Assembly: GCA_900319615.1 (NCBI GenBank)
Contig: ONPE01000077.1
Span: 1 to 6,588 of the forward strand
Reading direction: 5' to 3'
DNA length: 6,588 nt
Source: an uncultured Eubacteriales bacterium
Lineage (GTDB): Bacteria > Bacillota > Clostridia > Oscillospirales > Acutalibacteraceae
Of this stretch, positions 1 through 3,494 are shown piece by piece. Numbering within the stretch: the stretch's first letter is position 1; the number at the start of each line of letters is the position of its first letter. Position numbers and translations under genes: made by a program. The notes beneath the pieces are model-generated. The model saw nothing but the letters and a program-made list of their open reading frames with translations. It ran no database searches and was not told the origin of the DNA.

Positions 1-22
1 ATCGCAGTCAAATCGCAGTCAC
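1..22. repeat. Two tandem copies of an 11-bp unit
   Basis: The 10-mer ATCGCAGTCA occurs at 1-10 and again at 12-21, giving a period of 11 bases. It touches the window edge, so the array could extend to the left. Two copies alone are weak evidence for anything functional. Confidence 0.5.
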
Positions 23-80
23 AAATAAAACCTGAGCCGCCGAAATCGTTTCCGACAATAATTTTTCGGAGGTTAAAGCT

Positions 81-398
81 ATGACAAACACAAACATCAA
101 TTACACACAGCAAGGCGACTATCTTTTTCCCGATTTGGAATTGCCTGAACAACCGAAGGTGGAAATCGGAATATTCGGGAAGCGGCATCTCCGTTACTTG
201 GAGCGTAACCGCAAAATCCTCTACATAAATCTGTTGACTAAAGGCAAGCTGACCGCTTATCTCGCCGATATTGACGAGCAGGCGGAGAATATGTTTGATC
301 GGTTGGTAAGGCAGCTTGCGGAACGTGAGGGCGTGACAGAACAGCTTATAAAATCAAAGAAAAAGAGTTTATCGACGACGCTATCGTCTTACCGATGA
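81..398 (+). CDS. tnpV: TnpV-family transposon protein with a lost C-terminus
   Basis: Residues 1-89 match the TnpV family, small proteins encoded by clostridial transposons and mobilisable elements whose biochemical role is not established. Seen here are the N-terminal YTQQGDY, the IGIFGKRHLRYL segment, INLLTKGKL, and the helical part ending in EGVTEQL. It is clearly paralogous to the minus-strand copy at 831-1190 along that length. After EQL (near base 346) the expected tail of about 30 residues is absent and is replaced by IKSKKKSLSTTLSSYR, which resembles nothing in the family. A good ribosome site (CGGAGG, 67-72) sits 8 bases before the ATG. The stop overlaps the next start as ATGA. The likely history is a deletion or recombination that joined the front of tnpV to the back of another gene. 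It may still be translated, but a normal TnpV is not made. Confidence 0.75.
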   Translation: MTNTNINYTQQGDYLFPDLELPEQPKVEIGIFGKRHLRYLERNRKILYINLLTKGKLTAYLADIDEQAENMFDRLVRQLAEREGVTEQLIKSKKKSLSTTLSSYR

Positions 399-706
399 AA
401 ACAAACGAAGAAACCGTTTCTCTTGTAGCGCATATCGTTTGGAACGGCAATCCTACTCTTGATAAGCAAAAACAGCATATCGAAGAACTGAATGCTTCTA
501 TGAAGGAATACTTGCCTGAATCGTTTTCTATGGTCGCGTATTCCGTTCACGATATTATGCTGCCGTATTCATCTACCACCTTGAAAAAAGATAAGAATAG
601 ACTTTCAAAACAGACAGACGGATATAAGCAGGTGATTGACGGCGAGATGAAAGAAGTAGAGTTTATACCGACCGAAGATGGAAAATTTACAATGACAATA
701 AAATAA
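395..706 (+). CDS. Unrecognised protein, probably the 3' part of a broken gene
   Basis: The product has 103 residues and no family was recognised. It is hydrophilic and mixed-charge, with no signal peptide, membrane segment or cysteine motif. The frame stays open upstream of the ATG back to base 329, and the upstream codons (EKEFIDDAIVLP, about 359-394) read like normal protein. They lie inside the tnpV reading frame, just past the point where tnpV stops resembling its family. This suggests that bases from about 345 onward come from a different, longer gene whose 5' part was lost. No clear Shine-Dalgarno precedes the ATG. If it is expressed, it probably depends on coupling to the tnpV stop through the ATGA overlap. 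A small real gene is the alternative. Confidence 0.45.
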   Translation: MKTNEETVSLVAHIVWNGNPTLDKQKQHIEELNASMKEYLPESFSMVAYSVHDIMLPYSSTTLKKDKNRLSKQTDGYKQVIDGEMKEVEFIPTEDGKFTMTIK

Positions 707-728
707 TTCTATTTTAGAATAAATAGAA
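707..728 (+). terminator. AT-rich hairpin directly after a stop codon
   Basis: TTCTATTT (707-714) pairs perfectly with AAATAGAA (721-728) across a 6-base loop, starting at the base after the TAA at 704-706. The stem is all weak pairs apart from one, and the downstream bases lack a U-run. It is a poor intrinsic terminator at best and could serve as a 3' end stabiliser. Confidence 0.3.
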
Positions 729-773
729 GTCTTGTAATTGAAAGTCGTGATTAATACGGTTTTCTGTGAACAG

Positions 774-788
774 ATTATGTAACATAAT
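774..788. repeat. 15-bp palindrome with 7-bp arms
   Basis: ATTATGT and ACATAAT are perfect inverted arms around a single A. The palindrome lies in the gap between two convergent transcription units, just before the terminator hairpin. It could be an operator, a crossover-type site of an element, or chance; arms of this size are expected about every other window of this length. Confidence 0.3.
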
Positions 789-793
789 AGAGC

Positions 794-830
794 AGGCTGA
801 TGCAGTAATGTGACTGCATCAGCCTTTGCT
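794..830. terminator. Bidirectional intrinsic terminator between convergent genes
   Basis: A perfect 13-bp stem joins AGGCTGATGCAGT (794-806) and ACTGCATCAGCCT (813-825) with loop AATGTG. On the plus strand it is followed by TTTGCTTT. It starts 5 bases beyond the stop codon of the minus-strand tnpV, so its main job is probably to end that operon, and it also serves transcription arriving from the left. The U-run on the minus side is poor (CTGCTCTATT), so stem strength must do most of the work there. Confidence 0.75.
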
Positions 831-1190
831 TTACGCTGTATATATGATTTCATGATCGACGATTTCTTCCACACGATTGCGAATGCTGTTCATTCTCGCT
901 ACCCATAGCATTTGATCTTTTGCTTTGAGTTGTTCGGTCACGCCTTCCTGTTTTGCAAACTGCATGACTAGCCTGTCGAACAGCTCGGTCGCCTCTACGT
1001 TGATATCAGCGAGATGGTCGTGGAGCTTGCAGGATGTCAGCAGATTGTAGTAAAGAATTCTGTGATGGTTTTTCAGAAACCGCCTTCGCCTCGCTCCCCA
1101 AATCCCGATTTCACGATCATCCTGCTCCGGTAAGGTCAGGTTAGGCAGGTTGTAGTCTCCCTGTCTGGAATAAGTAATCTCTGTGCTCAT
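831..1190 (-). CDS. tnpV: TnpV-family transposon protein, complete
   Basis: A 119-residue protein of normal TnpV length with all family landmarks: YSRQGDYNLPNLTLPEQ near the N-terminus, EIGIWGARRRRFL (about 27-39), YNLLTSCKL, a charged helical section ending EGVTEQLKA, then the conserved tail WVARMNSIRNRVEEIV and a final IYTA. TnpV proteins accompany Tn4451-like and related elements of Clostridia; their activity is not known, and they are not the recombinase. The ATG follows a strong ribosome site (TAAAGGAGG, complement of 1198-1206) that lies inside the last codons of the 58-aa upstream gene, only 2 bases separating stop and start, so the two are almost certainly translationally coupled. It shares its promoter with that gene. 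It is paralogous to, but clearly diverged from, the broken copy at 81-398. Confidence 0.9.
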   Translation of the reverse strand: MSTEITYSRQGDYNLPNLTLPEQDDREIGIWGARRRRFLKNHHRILYYNLLTSCKLHDHLADINVEATELFDRLVMQFAKQEGVTEQLKAKDQMLWVARMNSIRNRVEEIVDHEIIYTA

Positions 1191-1192
1191 GG

Positions 1193-1369
1193 TTAAACCT
1201 CCTTTACGCGCACCCTTTTGGTTTTCGCTTTCATAACCCTGATGATAATTTCATCGATTGCGTCAGTATAGTGTCCTGTTCTGATCAGTTCGTTCTTCTT
1301 ATCAATCAAGCTGTCAAGAATGATTCTCCGTTCATCGGCTGTCAGGTATAGATGGTATTTCTTCTTCAT
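1193..1369 (-). CDS. Small 58-aa protein paired with TnpV
   Basis: The product is MKKKYHLYLTADERRIILDS at its N-terminus and ends TKRVRVKEV. A short strand-like segment (KYHLYLT, 4-10) is followed by two probable helices and a basic tail rich in Lys and Arg from residue 45. This layout is reminiscent of small ribbon-helix-helix or other nucleic-acid-binding proteins, but that is inference from shape only. Similar small proteins of this look are commonly annotated as hypothetical next to tnpV in gut Clostridia. A strong AAAGGAGG (complement of 1377-1384) sits 7 bases before the ATG. Its last codons contain the ribosome site for tnpV, 2 bases downstream of its stop. It is the first gene of a two-gene operon driven by the promoter at 1399-1427. 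Confidence 0.85.
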   Translation of the reverse strand: MKKKYHLYLTADERRIILDSLIDKKNELIRTGHYTDAIDEIIIRVMKAKTKRVRVKEV

Positions 1370-1398
1370 CCGCTTACCTCCTTTGATTCGGTAACACC

Positions 1399-1427
1399 AT
1401 TATACAAAGGAAGGGATTGAAAGTCGA
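1399..1427 (-). promoter_or_regulatory. Sigma-A promoter of the 58-aa gene and tnpV
   Basis: On the minus strand the -10 is a perfect TATAAT (complement of 1399-1404). The -35 is TCGACT (complement of 1422-1427, 4 of 6 consensus) with a 17-base spacer. The predicted start of transcription, near 1392, leaves a short leader of about 20 bases before the first ATG. Confidence 0.75.
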
Positions 1428-1444
1428 ATGTGTGGATTATCGGG

Positions 1445-1485
1445 CAAAAAGAAAAATGCCACCTTAGATGTTCTAAGATGACATT
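1445..1485 (-). terminator. Intrinsic terminator of the tRNA transcript
   Basis: On the minus strand AATGTCATCTTAGA pairs with TCTAAGGTGGCATT (14 pairs including two G-U) around an ACA loop. It is followed by TTTTCTTTTT. It lies about 75 bases beyond the 3' end of the tRNA and before the tnpV-operon promoter, so it isolates the two units. Confidence 0.85.
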
Positions 1486-1558
1486 CCTTCTTGTATCAGA
1501 TCGAAACCCTCACCGCGAAGCCTCCGCAGAAGAAATAGGTGTTCGTCCAATACCCATT

Positions 1559-1635
1559 TGGTGGGCCATCAGGGACTCGAACCCCGGACCAACCGGTTAT
1601 GAGCCGGTTGCTCTAACCAACTGAGCTAATGGCCC
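1559..1635 (-). tRNA. tRNA with CAU anticodon, probably tRNA-Ile2
   Basis: The minus strand folds as a complete cloverleaf. The acceptor stem is GGGCCAT/ATGGCCC, the D arm has GCTC/GAGC, and the anticodon stem ACCGG/CCGGT carries loop CTCATAA. The variable loop has 5 bases, and the T arm has TTCGAGT with one G-U pair. The discriminator is A, and the CCA end is encoded (complement of 1559-1561). CAU can mean elongator Met or, after lysidine modification by TilS, isoleucine for AUA codons. Positions 4 and 5 are C-C paired with G69-G68, as in known tRNA-Ile2 of E. coli and Bacillus, whereas elongator Met tRNAs there differ. Ile2 is therefore favoured. Automated tools may label it tRNA-Met. It is not the initiator, because 1-72 is a normal G-C pair. 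Confidence 0.95.
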
Positions 1636-1642
1636 TTGTCTG

Positions 1643-1679
1643 GCTGCGGTGATCATCGGCGTGCGCCGAATCTCACAGC
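1643..1679 (-). other. Folded leader of the tRNA transcript
   Basis: Between promoter and tRNA the transcript can form one extended hairpin. GCT (1643-1645) pairs with AGC (1677-1679), and GTGA (1649-1652) with TCAC (1673-1676). After a 3x3 internal loop, TCGGC (1656-1660) pairs with GCCGA (1665-1669). It spans essentially the whole leader from the predicted transcription start, leaving about 7 unpaired bases before tRNA position 1. It may aid 5' processing by RNase P. Confidence 0.5.
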
Positions 1680-1685
1680 TAAACC

Positions 1686-1714
1686 ATTATAGCAAGTTCT
1701 TTTTTGTTTGTCAA
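1686..1714 (-). promoter_or_regulatory. Consensus promoter of the tRNA
   Basis: On the minus strand TTGACA (complement of 1709-1714) and TATAAT (complement of 1686-1691) are both perfect and separated by exactly 17 bases. Transcription should start near 1680, about 45 bases before the tRNA. A perfect housekeeping promoter is typical for stable RNA genes. Confidence 0.92.
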
Positions 1715-1796
1715 CACGAAAAAGCAAGTTATCCGGCGTTTATCAAAACGATTTTTGCCCGTTTTTCGCTTTTTTTCAAAAACAGTCATCGCGAAG

Positions 1797-1819
1797 ATGC
1801 AAAAGCTTCGGAAACGAAG
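1797..1819 (-). terminator. Weak terminator after the DUF3006 remnant
   Basis: On the minus strand CTTCG (complement of 1815-1819) pairs with CGAAG (complement of 1806-1810) around TTTC, followed by CTTTTGCATC. The stem is only 5 bp and the U-run only four, so this is a tentative call based on its place 20 bases beyond the stop. Confidence 0.3.
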
Positions 1820-1838
1820 GGATTATGATTTGATGCAT

Positions 1839-2043
1839 CTATTCGCTTTTATCTCTGCCCTTACGCAGCTTAGTGAACAGCTCGTGCGGCGCTTCGCCTT
1901 CACGGTGCGCCTTGCCCGGCACGTTTATCTCCACGGTGTCGTCCTCATGCGCGCCGGGGAACAGCACGCGGAGCGTTCGACAGCTTATCTCCCGGCTCGA
2001 CCACTGCGATATCGCCTTCAAAACGGTCGATGATTATCCTCAT
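1839..2043 (-). pseudogene. DUF3006-like small protein, frameshifted
   Basis: Starting at ATG 2043 the frame reads MRIIIDRFEGDIAVVEPGDK and then LSNAPR, the typical opening of DUF3006 proteins (small, about 70-90 residues, function unknown, sometimes next to ComEC-like genes). Just after NAPR this frame goes off-family and stops at TGA 1945-1947. The next frame continues in the family manner with VLFPGAHEDDTVEINVPGK and ends HELFTKLRKGRDKSE at TAG 1839-1841. Removing one base near 1965-1968 would restore a protein of about 73 residues with no internal stop. The gene is therefore either a recent pseudogene or carries a sequencing or assembly error. A programmed +1 shift is possible but nothing slippery is obvious. 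No clear ribosome site precedes the ATG. The family assignment rests on the N-terminal motif and the C-terminal LF..LR pattern, recognised by eye. Confidence 0.65.
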
Positions 2044-2107
2044 ACGATCACTGCGCAATAGGTGACGCGAATTATCCCCGTGTGCGGATCGTTCAGCGGT
2101 TATCTAT

Positions 2108-2136
2108 AATTTACTCCGATGAAAAATCTTTGTCAA
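2108..2136 (-). promoter_or_regulatory. Promoter for the DUF3006 remnant
   Basis: On the minus strand a perfect TTGACA (complement of 2131-2136) is followed after 17 bases by TAAATT (complement of 2108-2113, 4 of 6). It points toward the gene starting at 2043 and is back to back with the plus-strand promoter 6 bases away. Confidence 0.6.
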
Positions 2137-2141
2137 CCGTA

Positions 2142-2170
2142 TTGTATTCGCAGGGATGTTAGTGTATAAT
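2142..2170 (+). promoter_or_regulatory. Promoter of the phosphorylase-family gene
   Basis: TATAAT (2165-2170) is perfect; TTGTAT (2142-2147) matches the first half of the -35 consensus with a 17-base spacer. Transcription should start near 2177, giving a leader of about 75 bases before the ATG at 2251. Confidence 0.65.
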
Positions 2171-2215
2171 GGTCGCAGCAAAAGTACCGGAAAGCTCCGT
2201 GTATGCAAACCGATG

Positions 2216-2253
2216 AAAGGAGAGTCGGGATAATATACCCGACGATATCCATG
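2216..2253 (+). promoter_or_regulatory. Ribosome site separated from its start by a hairpin
   Basis: AAAGGAGA (2216-2223) is the only good Shine-Dalgarno in the leader, but it lies 27 bases before ATG 2251. GTCGGG (2224-2229) and CCCGAC (2238-2243) between them form a perfect 6-bp hairpin with loop ATAATATA. When folded, the unpaired distance from the AGGAG core to the ATG is 8 bases, a normal spacing. Such folding of a spacer is known from a few phage T4 genes. The alternative ATG at 2203 has only GGAAAG before it. Confidence 0.45.
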
Positions 2254-3030
2254 AAAGAAACTTATAAAACCGATGTTGCGCTGCTGTCGGTGACCACGAC
2301 CGAGTTCAGAGCGGTAATGCATTTTCATGACTGGAAGGCAAAAACGTTTGCAAACGATGATCAGATATACGATGTCGCAAAGTTTATGAACAACGGAAAA
2401 GAGCGTACCTTGGTTCATGCAAAGATCTCCGAGATGGGCATGACCGCCGCAGCCGCTACCGCGATGAAGGTCATCTTTACCTTCCGTCCCCGATATCTCA
2501 TCATGGTCGGTATAGCGGCAGGCGTTGCCAAGGCTGATGTTGAAGAGCAGATGTACGGCGACGTTATCGTGCCGGACATAGTATGGAATTATTCAGCCGG
2601 AAAATTTGTCAGCCCCGATAAAGCTGCGATCAAATACGGAGATCTCGGTTTTTTGCCGCGCTCAACCTCCGAGATGATACCGGAAGAGATCATGCCTGTG
2701 CTGCGCAAGGCGGTCGAGTCCGACGATAACCCCTGCCATGTCTTTATCGGCCCGATGGCTTGCGGCAGTACGGTAGTGGCAAGCAAAGAGCTGCTCGAAA
2801 AACAGGTTTACACACAGTACCGTCAGACTGCCGGACTGGATATGGAATCCTACGCTGTCGTGTACTCAGCCAACCATGCGAGCGATCCTAAGCCTATCCC
2901 CATCATCGTAAAAAGCGTCTGCGATTTCGCGGATGCTGAGAAATCCGATGATTACCAGCGTTTTGCGGCTTATACAAGCTGTGATTTTGCCAAGCATCTG
3001 TATGAAAACGTCCTGCCTATGGGGGATTGA
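2251..3030 (+). CDS. Stand-alone nucleoside phosphorylase/nucleosidase-fold protein
   Basis: A 259-residue member of the PNP_UDP_1 superfamily (purine nucleoside phosphorylases, MTA/SAH nucleosidases), which cleave the N-glycosidic bond of nucleosides or nucleotides. Visible landmarks, numbered from ATG 2251, are VALLSVTTTEF (E18, the place of the acid/base Glu), MVGIAAGV (glycine loop, 85-92), YGDVIVPD (102-109), GPMACGSTVVA (167-177), LDMESYAV (E199, the ribose-binding Glu) and VKSVCDFAD (D225, the catalytic Asp), then DDYQRFAAYTS. Catalytic positions appear intact. The GPMA.GS and CDFAD..K.DDYQ..AA patterns resemble the PNP domains of larger signalling or immune proteins, including those reported as ATP nucleosidases in phage defence, more than housekeeping Pfs. 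That is recognition by eye. It stands alone with its own promoter and terminator. In-frame ATG 2203 would add 16 residues that do not look conserved; ATG 2251 fits the family start and the hairpin-spaced ribosome site. Confidence 0.85.
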   Translation: MKETYKTDVALLSVTTTEFRAVMHFHDWKAKTFANDDQIYDVAKFMNNGKERTLVHAKISEMGMTAAAATAMKVIFTFRPRYLIMVGIAAGVAKADVEEQMYGDVIVPDIVWNYSAGKFVSPDKAAIKYGDLGFLPRSTSEMIPEEIMPVLRKAVESDDNPCHVFIGPMACGSTVVASKELLEKQVYTQYRQTAGLDMESYAVVYSANHASDPKPIPIIVKSVCDFADAEKSDDYQRFAAYTSCDFAKHLYENVLPMGD

Positions 3031-3067
3031 GCCGTTCAGCCGGACTGTATAAATATATGAATGATCT

Positions 3068-3107
3068 GACCTCGGAGAAGCATCGCTGCAAACCGAGGTC
3101 TTTTTTT
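3068..3107 (+). terminator. Strong intrinsic terminator of the phosphorylase gene
   Basis: GACCTCGG (3068-3075) pairs perfectly with CCGAGGTC (3093-3100) and is followed by seven T residues (3101-3107). It lies 38 bases after the stop codon. Confidence 0.9.
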
Positions 3108-3223
3108 GTTACAACTATCGTAGAAACTCCGGCTTCACTTTTGATTTGAGCGGTCTGTCGCCGGTACTTATGCGCTGATCACGCCGTAATTTTTCTGATA
3201 ACCTGTGTGTTGTTCCCGCACAG

Positions 3224-3264
3224 AATAATAATCTGTGATTTTAGGCAAAATCACCAGAATTATT
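3224..3264. repeat. AT-rich imperfect palindrome upstream of the pyr promoter
   Basis: The region 3108-3288 holds no gene. Its only clear structure is this inverted repeat. GTGATTTT (3235-3242) pairs perfectly with AAAATCAC (3247-3254) around AGGC. TCT (3232-3234) pairs with AGA (3256-3258) past one bulged C, and AATAAT (3224-3229) with ATTATT (3259-3264) past a bulged AA, 17 pairs in all. It ends 24 bases before the -35 of the pyr promoter. It has no U-run on either strand, so a terminator is unlikely; an operator or small element remnant is possible. Confidence 0.5.
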
Positions 3265-3288
3265 GCGCTATTAGAAGAATAAACCTAT

Positions 3289-3317
3289 TTGACATAAATA
3301 CTCTGCTGTGTTAAAAT
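3289..3317 (+). promoter_or_regulatory. Promoter of the pyrC-carB operon
   Basis: TTGACA (3289-3294) is perfect, the spacer is 17 bases, and the -10 is TAAAAT (3312-3317, 5 of 6). Transcription should start near 3324, leaving a leader of about 170 bases that contains the attenuator and ends at the pyrC start codon at 3495. Confidence 0.88.
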
Positions 3318-3327
3318 ACAAACAACA

Positions 3328-3362
3328 AATCTTTAAGGCGATACTGTGATATCGACAAGATT
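3328..3362 (+). promoter_or_regulatory. Candidate PyrR-binding loop (anti-antiterminator)
   Basis: The leader RNA folds into a bipartite hairpin. The lower stem is AATCTT (3328-3333) with AAGATT (3357-3362). The internal loop is asymmetric and purine-rich (TAAGG, 3334-3338, against AC, 3355-3356). The upper stem is CGATA (3339-3343) with TATCG (3350-3354), closed by hexaloop CTGTGA. In Bacillus-type pyr leaders, PyrR with UMP binds a hairpin of this design whose terminal loop follows CNGNGA, and CTGTGA fits that pattern. Position before a terminator and a pyr gene supports the call. The stem sequences differ from the classic AGTCC-AGAGAGGCT form, so this is a divergent example or a look-alike. 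Confidence 0.65.
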
Positions 3363-3417
3363 CGATAATCTGTATACGGATGGAGACATCCGGGACTCAG
3401 CATATTCAGCCTCGCCT
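3336..3417 (+). promoter_or_regulatory. Alternative antiterminator pairing and middle hairpin
   Basis: AGGCGA (3336-3341) can pair with TCGCCT (3412-3417), and CTG (3344-3346) with CAG (3407-3409), across a 2x2 internal loop. This helix uses the upper-stem strand of the PyrR-like loop and the 5' strand of the terminator, so it excludes both, as an antiterminator should. Between them CGGATG (3377-3382) and CATCCG (3387-3392) form a perfect hairpin with a GAGA (GNRA) tetraloop that could form in either state. Confidence 0.5.
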
Positions 3418-3436
3418 CGGGTGAGGCTTTTTCTTT
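3408..3436 (+). terminator. Attenuator terminator in the pyrC leader
   Basis: AGCCTCGCC (3408-3416) pairs with GGTGAGGCT (3420-3428), nine pairs with one G-U and a TCG loop, followed by TTTTCTTT. It lies about 85 bases after the transcription start and 59 bases before the pyrC start codon, with no gene in between. It therefore must act by stopping leader transcripts and not at an operon end. Confidence 0.85.
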
Positions 3437-3438
3437 AA

Positions 3439-3471
3439 GGCAATACCGCTTTTCAGCTGTGCGGAGTTGCC
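3439..3471 (+). other. Hairpin between attenuator and pyrC ribosome site
   Basis: GGCAA (3439-3443) pairs with TTGCC (3467-3471) and CCGC (3446-3449) with GCGG (3461-3464) across a 2x2 internal loop, with an 11-base apical loop. It ends 9 bases before the AAAGGAG ribosome site. The stretch CTTTAAGGC at its base repeats the sequence at the base of the PyrR-like loop 102 bases upstream. Confidence 0.45.
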
Positions 3472-3494
3472 CTGACACGGAAAGGAGCATGGAT

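Noticed and set aside
1..84. Frame open from the window edge to TGA at 82-84, overlapping the tnpV start
   Set aside because: It reads as 27 codons ending TIIFRRLKL with an ATGA overlap that would suit an upstream gene end, but a run of this length is often open by chance and no family is recognisable.
605..874. Minus-strand open frame of 89 codons
   Set aside because: It crosses the terminator hairpin and the start of tnpV on the same strand in another frame; composition is Lys/Ser/Tyr-rich noise from AT-rich DNA.
1486..1558. Possible second tRNA or small RNA between the tRNA and its terminator
   Set aside because: No cloverleaf, promoter or stable fold is seen; it is best read as the 3' trailer of the tRNA transcript.
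1704..2061. Plus-strand open frames across the DUF3006 remnant
   Set aside because: The minus strand carries recognisable family sequence here; the plus-strand translations are low-complexity Arg/Leu-rich and overlap the tRNA promoter.
3165..3222. Short inverted repeats near 3165-3222 (for example CTGTG with CACAG)
   Set aside because: Arms of five bases with long loops are expected by chance and lack a U-run or conserved context.
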